Assembly (NCBI GenBank): GCA_001683735.1
Contig: LUGG01000005.1
Coordinates: 806,001 to 870,000 of the forward strand
Source of the DNA: Grifola frondosa
Taxonomy: Eukaryota; Basidiomycota; Agaricomycetes; Polyporales; Grifolaceae
Length of the DNA stretch: 64,000 nucleotides
Reading direction: 5' to 3'
Of this stretch, positions 1-10,521 are shown piece after piece. Positions within the stretch are counted from its first letter, which is position 1. Each line of letters starts with the position of its first letter. Under the pieces are notes generated by a model. It did not search any database, was not told the origin of the DNA, and saw only the letters and a list, made by a program, of their open reading frames with translations. The position numbers and the translations under genes were made by a program.

Positions 1-2004
1 AACGCAGGTACGCACGAAACACGGCCGCATCAGCGATTTCCGCGGCCGAGCTGCCACTCCGCGGCCGATAGCTTGCGACCGCATCGTAGAGAAACGGTCC
101 CACCCAGCAGAGGCACCCGTCCGTATGCTCCAGACACGCCGGCGGGATGCCCATGACGAACGTCCCCGCCTCGTCGTCCCACACGGCGCGCGGGTACGGC
201 TCTGCATAGCGCCGCGCCGACACGCCGCCTCCGACCAGCTCGCCCAGGGCGCGTCGTAGGCGTTCTGCGCCCGCACCGGGGTCCGCGTGGGCGGGGCGGC
301 GAGCAGCATCGCCCGCGCGTACTCGCGCACCGGCGGGAACGCGCCCGACTTCTCGAGGAGCGCTTTGACATGCGGCGCGACCGCGCAGCCGACCATCCCG
401 AGCTGTGTGATGAGCGCTTCGTCATCGGAGTCCGCGGCGAACGGGTAGAGCGGATGGTCCTCGGGCAGGGCAGGCGTGAGGTGCCGCAGGGCCTCCGTGA
501 ATGCCGTGTGGTACGCGTCCTTCCCCTCCGTGGATGGGGGAGCGAGGACGCGCCCGATGCTCCCGTCGTGCGCGCCGCGCTCGGTCAGGATATCGAGGGC
601 GAGCTCAACCGCCAGATCGGGCATCGTGCGGATCCCAACGTCTACCGCCGCGGAGAGGTGACACTTGTACTCGTGGAATCGAGGTCCGCTGAGGATGACT
701 GCGGAGCGGTCGTGGCTGAGGGAGAGGTCCCCGATATAGTTGATGCCTAACCGGTTAACGGGGGACCCGACGGGACGTGGTAGTCGCGGTAGTAGAAATG
801 CGGTTCGCCTGAACTGGCGTCACCGGGATGCGGCTTTTCTGGCTTATAGAAGGTGATAGAGGGGGTTCCTGGGCCACGACTGGGGATGGTCCACGACCGA
901 GGATAGGGGAATATGCCGTACACCCCGGAGAAGACATACTCGGGGGTGAGTGTGCCCGGGAGTCCCAGCACGGAGATCGCGACCTCGTCGTCCTGGACGA
1001 GCGAGATCTCATGGTACGGTTCCGTGGGAAGCTCCGGGTCCCCTTTGATGGCCATGCTCTGGCTGATGCGTTGCGAATAGACGGTGCGCACGCGCTGGCT
1101 CTGCCCCGCATACCTTCGCAGATCGATGCTCGGGCTGCCGTCTTGAGTCAACGGAGACTCTTCAAGCAGTTCACCTTGCTCTATCTGACTTCCCAAAGGT
1201 TCTTTCTGCTTTTTCTTCTGCTTTTTCTGCTCTATATCGCAGCGCGTCAGAGCCGGAAAGAACCAGCACGAAATGAGCACAACCTTGATCCCCCGCGAGC
1301 TCCGTCAAACTGACGGGTGTCAGGTCCCTCAAAGTGATAAGAAGCTGCTCTGGGATCCCCGCCGCTGCATGCCCCGACTTCACGGTACCAACATGATGGC
1401 CCACGCGGAAGGACAGCCCTGCACAGAGGTCCTCTCTCGCGGCGTCCGAGCGCTCGACCTTGTCCGTCTCCTGCAACAAGAACATGCTCGCGCGTAGGAA
1501 CCCATTCCCTTTTTCACCCGCCGCCCAGGGGCTTGCGCTATTCGTGGACGCGCCGTCGACTGCGAAATGGTATATGTTGGCGTCCACGTCCAGGTGGTTG
1601 TTATAGACGGAGAGCCCGGTGAGGCCCGCGCTCGCGTGCCTCCACATGACGGTGCATACGTCCAGGTCCGTCGTATGCGGCGTCTGCGCGAGCGCAGAGT
1701 GCGGCAGCGTCGCGTGCAGGATGTAGATAGGCTGCCACGGCGCCGCGCGGAAGTGCGTTCCCTGCGGGCCCGACAGAAGGCCGGGGAATCGCTCGATGAG
1801 CCACCGTTTGCGCGCATCGCGCGCCTCTGCAGAGCCCCGCAGGTCCTCACGCACCCAGTCGTACCACTGGAGGACGCATTTCTCCTTGAGGATCTGCCCG
1901 ACCTGATTCTGGATGTATTCCTGGACGGCAAGTGGAACACTGGCAGTCTTCATCTCCTCACAGTTTCGGGTCTTCCAGAACAAGCTTCTCCCCGACTTGG
2001 TCAT
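1..2004 (-). CDS. Unrecognised fungal protein, 3' part cut by window edge
   Basis: Reading leftward from an ATG at 2004, three long open blocks join into one protein that runs off the window at base 1. I do not recognise the family. Near residue 160 lies a glycine-rich stretch, GEKGNGFLRASMFLLQE, preceded by an acidic FAVDGAS. This resembles the second glycine motif of GHKL (Hsp90/histidine-kinase fold) ATPases, but no clear N-box is visible, so the link is speculative. The block near 1-240 is clearly coding (for example LCWVGPFLYDAV and WDDEAGTFVMG). Frame changes near 247, 745 and 1190 are not explained by convincing introns; the one at 247 fits a lost C in a C run. The start could instead be a downstream Met near 1950. 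Confidence 0.6.
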
Positions 2005-2391
2005 GGCCAAGACTGAGGGCAGAGAAGAGACGAATGGCCGGATCGTGGGGGAATTTTGAACGTCGAACGTTGAACAGTTACTGCGACTCGATGTCAGATA
2101 GTAATGCGATCATGTGATATGTATTGGAGGTCACATGCGCGCGTCTCCGGACTTCTCGGACTCGTATGCAGTGCAGCTCTCGCAGACGATGTACATGTAG
2201 GTCCTCGCGCAGGAACACGTCAGAATTCCCCTAACCTCGAGAGACAAGACTCTGAAAGGGGGGGTATCTAGACCCGCAAAATCGCATTCGACTCGTGTAC
2301 ATTTTTCTTCGTGTCAAGCCCCGTAAGTTACGAACCCGCAGTGCGGCCCAATAAGCGTCTATACATAAATACCCTGCCAACCCCCTCGTCT
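2005..2391. other. Intergenic, unknown gene to cytidylyltransferase
   Basis: This 387-base gap holds the upstream region of the leftmost gene and the 3' flank of the cytidylyltransferase gene. I see no coding frame with conserved features and no repeat in it. Confidence 0.5.
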
Positions 2392-3808
2392 TCACGGACT
2401 GGCGCGGCGGCTGGCGTGCCCGCTGGATGGGGCGCTATCGTCGTAGTCGCTGCCCTCGGCCATCAGTTCCGCGTGGCCCATGCGCGCGAGCTTTTTGTCG
2501 AACACGCGCTGACGGTACCCAGAGACGATTCGCTCGAGGAGGTCAGATGTGCTCACGCCAGCGGTGCGCCGTGTTGGCAGGAACTTGCCTACAGAGAGAA
2601 GGTGAGCAAGTAAGGCGAAAACAGGACGCGAGACGCACCCTGGCTTTTTGCGAAAGCGTAGACATCGTCGTGTCCCGAAGAGACATACGGATCTTCGTCG
2701 TGCGCGACGTAGTCTATGCGATACTGTGTGCGCGGTGAGGGAGTGGGCTGCACGTGAACCGCAGAGAGAGAAGAGGAAACGCGTGCGCACCTTATCGATA
2801 AACGCGCCGTCGATGACCCACGGCGCGGTGGGTACGACCTCGTCGACCCAGCGGCAATGGCGGACTGCTTCGCATCTGCGTTGGACGGTCAGTTTATGCC
2901 GTGAGAGACGAAATTCAATGCAGATCGATGCAAGCGGATTAAACGCGACACGGGGAAGATTTTCAAGCGGACGCGGAGACGCGCTACGCACCTCTCAGGA
3001 TGTGTCATGATGGGGCAGTTCTTGTGCTCTGCACATTGCTCGTCCGAGTTGACACCGACGAGGAGATACACGCCGTGAGGCGCGTCGGGCGCGCGGGAGT
3101 CGGGGAAGGCGAGCTTGGCCTGGCGGAGCTGGAGGGCGTGGCCGAAGTGGAAGAGGTCGTACACGCCGTCCGCATAGATGCGCACGGGGCGTCCGGTCGG
3201 GGGCGGGTTGATGCGGTATGTGCGTGCGTGAGCGAGGGCGTCGGTGCCTGCGATGACGGAGCGCACGAAGTGGTGGATATCGGCGGGGGTGAGCTTGGCA
3301 GTGTCGAAGGCGGGGGCAGGCGAGCGAGAATCGGAGGACGCACTCGAATGTGGGAGGAGCGGCGCGTCGACGGGGTGCAGCGAGGGGCTGGCGGAGGGAG
3401 CGGGAGAGGTGAGGGTAGAGGCGGCGGAGGAGGGATAGTGTGCGGAGGATGAGGGCGTGTCGCGTCCCTGGCCGAGGGTCGCGCTGCTCTCGATGTCGCC
3501 ATCGTAAGTGGGGGAGTCGATGCCGCCATCGTCGGAGGACACGACGCTGGCGGCAAGGGCATGGCGGGGGCGCGGGGGCTTGAGCGCGGAGGGCGCGAGA
3601 GGCTGATGGCGGGAGGAGATAGCGGTGGGGAGCTGTGGAGATGGAGACAGAGGTGGAGGAGAGGGCGTCGTCTGTGAGAGGGTCGTTGTCCTCCTCTGAT
3701 GCATCGTACGGGGGAGTCAAGGATGGGGCGGGGGTGGATGGCGGGGTGCTGCTTGCTGGCAAAGGACCGTTTGGAGTGCAGCGTCTTCTTTGGCGCGATC
3801 GTCTCCAT
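2392..3808 (-). CDS. PCT1: Choline-phosphate cytidylyltransferase (CDP-choline pathway)
   Basis: This enzyme makes CDP-choline from CTP and phosphocholine, the rate-limiting step of the Kennedy pathway to phosphatidylcholine. The nucleotidyltransferase core is unmistakable: RIYADGVYDLFHFGHALQL carries the HxGH CTP-binding motif, and CRWVDEVVPTAPWVID, YVAHDEDPY and RTAGVSTSD follow in the expected order over exons ending at 2392. The last motif is RTEGISTSD in most homologues, so Glu is Ala here. The serine/proline-rich N-terminus before LTPADIHHFV is low complexity. I place the start at the METIAP methionine (3808), but two frame changes between 3700 and 3780 leave that part uncertain; the next Met is at 3704. 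The C-terminus is short, with no long amphipathic membrane helix visible after the catalytic domain. Confidence 0.93.
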
Positions 3809-4729
3809 CGCGGCGGGTGGTGAGTACCTGAGACGGGATCTGTGCTGGATGGGCTGGCGGTGACGGCGGGGTTGGCGACGACGACAACGACGGCTAGGAC
3901 GACAGTGGCGGGAACTTGGTGCACGTCTTGCGCACTTCTCGAAAACTGAGTGCGACACGGAAAGTAGACCGCCCCTTCCTTTCTGGCAGTCGGCGAATGA
4001 TGTCATCGCGAGCACAGCGGTGTGCGACATACTTACTCGTCTATAAGAAACGGAGGTTGAGATATGGACTATATACATATTGGGGTGCGATAGCATACAC
4101 GGCATGGACAGGCAGACAGCGATTTTATAATATGAGCCTCTATCATATGTGAATCGGAGGCATGGTATTCCCTTCAGGAATGTGAGCAGGCTAGCAGCGC
4201 AATTATGCGAGCAGACAGTAAGATGCAGTCTCAATCAGCGCGTACCACAAACGACGTGATAAAAGACATGGAACGGGAACTGGAATTGGCGGCGGGAACC
4301 AGGGATACAACGAGGGGATGACGATGAAGGACACAAGTAGAAAACAGAATGGCATTGAACATGAGGACGGTAATGAGAACGGTGGAATGGACACGGAGAT
4401 GGAAAAGGCCGACAGCGACAGACGAGATAACCTCGGAAACGCGAATGAATCAAGAGCGCTGGTCCTGCGAGAAAAAGAGAACGACTACTATGGGTCCTGC
4501 CTACGACTATGGCGCGGCGCGGCGCGCTGCTCTAATGCAGTATCGTGCGTACGTGCGGCATGCGCACGGCAATATGGCTCCTCCTTCAGAGGGCGAAAAA
4601 AACAACCAACGTGGGCGGCGATGGGAGGCAGCATGAAGCTGCACTATGAGACAGATACGGACGACGAGATAATAACTTGTAGAACAGACATAACGAGAAC
4701 GACAGACTCCCCCGGGGCGCACGCGCCCT
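3809..4729. other. Intergenic, no gene seen
   Basis: About 0.9 kb between the cytidylyltransferase 5' end and the importin 3' end. Frames on both strands are open only by chance, with basic low-complexity translations. I see no conserved motif, repeat or RNA gene. Confidence 0.5.
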
Positions 4730-7700
4730 TCACGCAGTAGCGCGCTTCACCATCTGCCACGAAAACGTCAGCACGTGCATAGCATTAGACAAGAGAAACA
4801 TGACGGGAAGACGCACCTCGCGCGCCCACCGCATCGTCGTCTTCGTCTCGACAGGGTAGCGGGTCTTCGTCCGCAATTGCCCCATGATCCACTCCGACAG
4901 CAGGTACGGCTTGATCTGTCCGTCGGGGAACGAGTCCGCCAGGTCACCGATGAGGCCTACAGCCTGCTTCACCGACGCGTCCGTCCGCTCGCTGTCCGTC
5001 AGACACCGCTGCAGCAGCTCCAAAATGTCTGGCACGTAGGGGATCAGCACCGTCACTGCAACAACAAACACCGTCAGCACATGCAGCGAGAGGATCACAG
5101 AAGCATGCACGACGTACCCTTCTCCGTGTTCTTGAAGCCGGAGACGATCCCGGTATACGCCTCGACGATGCCCTCGCGGAGCGCCGCAACATATTCGACG
5201 AGGTCGATATCAAGCTATGGAGCAAGATCAGCTGCAGATATGCAAAACACGTCGAATGCGACTTACGGGATTAGGCTGCAGTGCGCCCGCTTGCCGCAGC
5301 ACGCCCATTGTGTGTGAGGTACGGCTCGAACGCAGGTCCGATCGCCATGGCGATGTCGCCGAAGCACGATAGGATGGAGATCTTCACGTTGCGGTTGAGC
5401 ACGTCGCTCTGCAGGTTCTCCAGGAGCACGCCCATGAACGCGCCCGCGTACTGCGCGCTCTGCTCGTTCAGGGCGCGCGAGATATCGCCGATGATGCCCA
5501 CCGCGACCGTGCACAGCTGCGTGTCCTCGTGGGCCTTGAGCGCATTGTAGAGGTATGGCAGGAACGGGGGAATATAAGGCGCGAAATGACTCTCGAGCAC
5601 TGTGGCACGGCGGGTGAGACGGAGACGATGGGGAGACGGAGGATGTACTTACCTGATGAGAGCGCGCCGACCACCATGAATGCATCCTCCATCACGGTAT
5701 AAGTCTTTCCTGCAGCCTGGATCAACTGGAGCATGAGGGTCATGATGCGGTCGGCTAGGGGTTGGATGCCTGCGCCCAACTTCCGCACGACGCTCTGGCA
5801 AAGCATATTTGAGAGATCGTCGCAAGATGACTCGAAAAAAAGCCAATATACTCACGATGGTTACACCACAAAAGTTGGTCTGCAAGTCGTTCCAGTTATT
5901 GCGGTCGTCGACACCTACAATTTGGTTCTGCATAACGCGGTAAGAAAGCTGCAACGTCCATCCAATCGCGCATGGCATACCTGCATGCTGAGCAGCTGCT
6001 CCATGCGGGACAAGACTGTGAGAGCAGTATTCTGCACTACAGTGATCGTGTCGAGGGACGAATGTGTGACGAACGACGTGATAGCTTCGTATGCCGTAGT
6101 CCGGTAATTTTCGTCGTTACTCGCGCTAGAACACAAAACTCAGACGGCCAGTCCCGTACAATGAATTAAACTGACCTCTCGGTGACGCGCAACAACGCTT
6201 GAATGACACCGTCGAAGTACGGCGACAGAGGTCCAGTTGCAGCACTGGCGGGATCGTCTCCCTCCGAGTCCCAGCTGATCCGCTAGGTTCATCATCGCCC
6301 AACAGCAGTTCGTAACAATGCGAGGACTATCTTGCAGACCATTTACGAGCGCAGAGATGAGCGGGTGCAGCTGCACATCAGGCTTGATCGTGGTGACGAG
6401 CAGGTCGCAGATCCGGCCAAGCGTCCACGAAACCGAGTCCCGGACGTGCACGTTCGCGTCGCCCATCATTGCGATAAGAATCGGGAAAGCCTGATCGACC
6501 AGAGGATGGAGCAATCGAGGATCAGGGCCCTCCAAAATCGAGCCGAATGCCATGACTGCCGCGTCGCGTAGATGCCAGTCGTCGGACTTGAGGTTAGCCT
6601 CGACGAACGGGACGACAGCGCCCACTACAGGGTCCTGGGCCGCTTGTGCAAGGAACCCAAGGCAGGTGCCCGCCGCCATCGATACGTTCCACTCATCCTC
6701 ATCTGCGTCTTCTTCCTGATGCGTGAGAAGTTGTAGCAAGACAGGAGTGATCTCAGGTAGTGCAACTTTGGCAAAGTGCTTGTTCTCAGTGTCAGGGACC
6801 TCTCCATATTCGCGCGCCTGGGTAGCGATGATCAGCATATCGCCATATCGCATCGCATCGCTCTCACCTCAATAGCATCATAGTTGAGGTCTGACTCAAA
6901 CTCACAGACGGTCGACCAAAATTCGATTGCTTGTAATGCAATGGGCTGTTCACTGTGCTTCATGCCCATGACCGTAAGCTAAAAATGCAGTAAGCACACA
7001 TTCGAACATTCATATTCATAGTGGTCGACTTACCCCGAACAGCGCACGCTCCATATAGAAGCCCATCTTGTCGTAGTAGAGCGTCATAATCCTTACCAGA
7101 CACTCGAATGCACCGACTTGGACTGGAACCGAGTTGCACTGCGTGGCCTCACACACAACTTGCATAATATAGTTGCGTTCACCCTGAGAAAATTGATCAT
7201 GAACGACGACCCAATGTAATTGTGATCAGTCGTCTTACCTCACGCTCAAAGTTGTCGCGGACGAACTCGAGCGAGTTAAGGAGAGCGTGGATGGCAGCCA
7301 GTTGCACTTCCGGTGATGGCTCCTCTTTCCGTGCACCATAAATGACAGCGGTCAGAATCTCGTTAGAACGAACCGCCAAAATCTCAGGTTTCTAAAAAGA
7401 GTGATGAGTCGATGGAATCATTCCAGTAACAGAGTACGTACTATTGTCTCGCACACAAAACCGATGGCTTGAAGTGTGGCGATGCGAAGGTTGGTATTTG
7501 CCGGTTGGTTGACGAAGCCCAATAGAACCTCAATCAGCTCTGACCATTGACCTACTGGCAACTCTACAGCCGCAATCGCAGCAATAACCTGAGCAGCAAC
7601 AGTCCCAACCTTCCCAGCAGCAGAGCCGAGACCCATGAACGCATCCTGCTTGATTTTCGTCCTCGTGTCGTTGTCAAGTGCAAGCCAGCGATTGGAATAT

Positions 7701-8134
7701 TCGACTTGTCGTGCAATTTCCTAGAACGAAGCACCTTGTGAGGGGCAAATCAAAAGACAACGTCGCGTAGGACTCACCCGTGCTGTCAAGGCATTCTTCA
7801 ACGCAAGACCAGCTGCATTCCGTATGTGCGGTGGCGAATTCTCGTTCACGAGTTCAGAAGAAAGCATCAACAAATACGCGGGCTATGATGTTGGTTAGAT
7901 GGCCATCAAAGTGAGCAGGGGCTCGTGGAAGATGAGAGGCGACGCTGGCTCACGTAGTTCTCCCTGGATGCGCTCTCGAGCTTTTGTGTCGCATCCTGAC
8001 GCGTATGAGTGTCTGTACGGATCGCAAATCGTGAGTTTTAGCCCAATCAACACGGTGGACGCGACTATCTGGGGCGAGAGGGCGAGCGGCGCACCTGGTG
8101 ATAGGGTATTTGCGAGGAGTTCACTGGCATTCAT
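4730..8134 (-). CDS. KAP95: Importin subunit beta-1 (karyopherin)
   Basis: This HEAT-repeat nuclear import receptor binds importin-alpha or cargo directly, contacts FG nucleoporins, and is released by Ran-GTP. About eleven exons read from [13 protein letters not shown] (8134) to MVKRATA (4730). Conserved pieces include [56 protein letters not shown]-like helices, [45 protein letters not shown] and [14 protein letters not shown]. Exon 1 is 40 nt and ends in a split Asp codon. The order and length match a full family member of about 860 residues. Two frame breaks occur: at 5309-5316 in a TG/CA run, just before MGVLRQAG, and at about 6270 in a G run, just after NLADQL. Each looks like two lost bases. 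The family is essential in yeast, so assembly error is more likely than a dead gene. Confidence 0.95.
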
Positions 8135-8564
8135 TTTTCGTGAATGAAGGAAAATGCTGAGAGTGATTTTGTGTGCAAGCGGGACGGTATTTGGTGTTTA
8201 TATGAGAGTTGTGGTTGATACTGGGATCCTTATATGAACGCACGAGAAGAGAGTGGCGGTCAACGCAGGGTTGAGGAAGGTGGCCGTCAAAGCGTGCGCG
8301 GCGCCTGATTTTCCAGCCACTACCACCGCAGCAACGGACTATTCTTCACAATAAAAGGCATGCTTGTTTCATTGTCTTACTCGCTCTACGTTCACATTCC
8401 TCATGTTACTAGTCTTACTCGCGCCCCGAACTCCTTTCCGCGGTCGCCGATCGCAACATCTAACTTGACTCAATATCTGCGAGCTCTAGTCTCATCCGGA
8501 TAATCCAATTTATCCACTGCGGCTTCACACTCATTCAGGCCACATAAACAAGCAGCTGTAAGAC
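8135..8564. promoter_or_regulatory. Divergent promoter region, importin beta / LSm7
   Basis: The 430-base gap separates two divergently transcribed genes and so must carry both 5' regions. I see no clear TATA box or other defined element, and no coding frame. Confidence 0.35.
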
Positions 8565-9157
8565 ATGGCAGACAGGGTGCGTATGCGGCTTTAAATTTAA
8601 CAATCTTCGCGAATGACCTTTGGCTAAGGGTCGTGGCGCAAGCAGAGGATTTCGGGGAACGGCAGGTCCCGCTAGGGGAGGTCGACATATGCCGTCAGTG
8701 AACGATTAATGCTGCTTATGATGCACTCCATTGACCTTGCAACGTCCAGACCGCAACCTACCATGGACAAACCAAAACGCGAGGCTATCCTCGATCTGTC
8801 CAAGTATGCCAACGAGAGAATAAGAGTCAAGTTCACTGGCGGCCGAGAAGGCATGTGTCAAGCTCTTCAGAGAAGTAACACCTCCTCACAATTGATGCAG
8901 TAACGGGAATTCTGAAGGGATATGATCAATTACTCAATCTCGTGCTTGATGAGGTACAGGAGGAGCTGCAGGGCGGTGAGTTAAGTGAACGTACGTAAAG
9001 GATCACTTGATATAACCGGGGTGCATTTATTGTTACAGATGTCGAACCGAAGACCCGCACACTAGGACTGGTTGTTCTGCGTGGTCCTACAATAACGCTG
9101 CTCAGTCCAGTCGACGGCTCCGAAGAAATTGCGAATCCCTTCCTTGCTCAAGAATAA
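8565..9157 (+). CDS. LSM7: U6 snRNA-associated Sm-like protein LSm7
   Basis: LSm7 is a ring subunit of the LSm1-7 (mRNA decapping and decay) and LSm2-8 (U6 snRNA) complexes. Exon 1 is only MADR (8565-8576). Exon 2 gives an RG-rich tail, RGASRGFRGTAGPARGG. Then follows PKREAILDLSKYANERIRVK (Sm1) and KGYDQLLNLVLDEVQEEL, and after a last intron the Sm2 region TLGLVVLRGPTITLLSP, ending IANPFLAQE. The intron after FTGGRE is 8851-8900 and only restores the conserved REVTGILKGYD reading if it begins with GC instead of GT. No frame break is needed anywhere in the gene. Confidence 0.94.
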
Positions 9158-9779
9158 TTGATAAGTGTTCACGCATACTTTCCAGACCCTCTTGTTACGC
9201 GACGCGCCCGTGATTGTGTTTTGGCGCATGTAATATCACTTTGAATGAAGGTGTGTTATCGAAAGCTCTGAGCGGAGCTAGTTACACACTGCGTACTTTT
9301 TGAACAGAAGCAAGACAGTATGCGTTTGCGATCTTTGCGTCAAAAATCCAATAGTTTATGCGCTGTTAGGCATGGAATTGTTCGCCGCTGTGACGCGTTC
9401 AAATGCACGCGAGCAACTCACGGTGCATCTTATCGTGCTCCTGGTGTACTTGTTCGCGCGGCCTGTGGTCCCTGGTAGCGCATTTTCCTGCCGCGGCCGT
9501 GTTGTCAAATAGATGTCTCACAGACTGACATTGCCAACGGCCTTATCATCGTCACCCGAATCCTGTCTACTGTTCAGTGCTATCGGTCAATCCTCTACAA
9601 TATTTTCTCTTTGAAATCGCGCCTCAGAGATGTCGAGTGCATGTGACTTGAAATGTAAATCATATGACTGATCGCGACGCGTTCCAACGTGTGCCCTCAC
9701 TCTGATCACTAAACAGCGCGCCGCAACTGATCCCTAGGCTGACCCTTCTTCTCCCATTGGCACGTTCTACATAGAGGGG
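9158..9779. other. Intergenic, no gene seen
   Basis: Downstream of LSm7. A 70-codon plus-strand frame at 9300-9512 has no recognisable motif and I do not call it. No repeat is visible. Confidence 0.45.
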
Positions 9780-9998
9780 TCGGCGCCAGAAGATCTCTTC
9801 CAATGTTCCATGGCCAGTCGCTTCTGCTCCTGCGCCTGAACGTACTCGACTCAAATAATGATTATCATGCGTAAATGCACGTTGAGTCTCATTGCTGCTG
9901 GCTCTCTACTATATCACTAATTAAACACATTAACCGCTTTGCCTGATTCGTATGCTCTCTGCACTGGAGGAAATTTACACGGAGACAACGCAAAGCTC
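9780..9998 (+). pseudogene. Relic of the 5' end of the downstream amidohydrolase
   Basis: This stretch aligns by eye with the first exon of the intact amidohydrolase gene at about 12200-12440. Shared blocks include GCTCCTGCGCCTGAACG versus GCTGCTGCGCCTGAACG, CTTTGCCTGATTCGTATGCT versus CTTTGCCGGACTCGTATGCT, and GACAACGCAAAGC versus GACGACGCGAAGC. It corresponds to residues from the Ser/Ala-rich N-terminus through the membrane segment to PDSYALC. It has stop codons and indels, and the rest of the gene is absent. It is best read as a partial duplication that decayed, lying about 2.4 kb upstream of the source and separated from it by the alcohol dehydrogenase gene. Confidence 0.75.
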
Positions 9999-10247
9999 AC
10001 CTGTGTGCTGAATATCGGTTAAATCCCCAGAACCAACATGCATCTTACTTCGGTGGTTCCCCCAGTTTGCTATCAACGTTGCGCTTACACAATCATTCCC
10101 GAAGTAATGTTGTTGCAGCCGATAAGTAGACGGCATGTTATGTAGGTTACCGTTTGAACTTACATGCTTGAAACAGCAGTCGCCATCGAGGTTCTGGACA
10201 TAACGAAGAGTCAATGAAATGACAGCGACCATACGCGATTGTTGCAA
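9975..10247 (-). other. Unrecognised 90-codon open frame
   Basis: The minus strand is open from an ATG at 10247, with a protein-like, non-repetitive composition (for example DGDCCFKHVSS and HYFGNDCVSATLIANWGN). I cannot assign it to a family. It may be an exon of a relic gene or chance. It overlaps the end of the amidohydrolase relic. Confidence 0.2.
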
Positions 10248-10521
10248 TCCTTATTGGCCCATGACCAATTTAAATCTCCAGTTATTAGTAAGGATAATGA
10301 TCGGTATGTGCACCATATTAATGCTATGACTTGCGCATGGGAGTCGAGATCGCTCCGGTCTCAAACTGGTCTCAATGATCTCTCCCTCCATGGGAAAACA
10401 TTTTAGCAGGTGGTATGTTTGCGTCATACGTGACTTACAAAGCGTGAACTTCTATCGTTAAAAAGGCACGATGAATCATATCACTTGCCCACTCTCGCTA
10501 CCCCAGTGAAGGAGCATTAAC
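10248..10521. promoter_or_regulatory. Upstream region of the alcohol dehydrogenase
   Basis: Non-coding bases before the dehydrogenase ATG, moderately AT-rich. No specific element is recognisable. Confidence 0.3.

Noticed and set aside
2995..3924. A 309-codon Arg/Pro-rich minus-strand frame
   Set aside because: A shadow of the GC-rich cytidylyltransferase coding sequence; at most a short part near 3640-3720 may be its N-terminus.
3005..4234. A 409-codon minus-strand frame across the cytidylyltransferase gene
   Set aside because: Its translation is Arg/Pro/Ser-rich; the conserved cytidylyltransferase reading lies in another frame.
9300..9512. A 70-codon plus-strand frame with hydrophobic middle
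   Set aside because: No start context, splice signals or homology support it.
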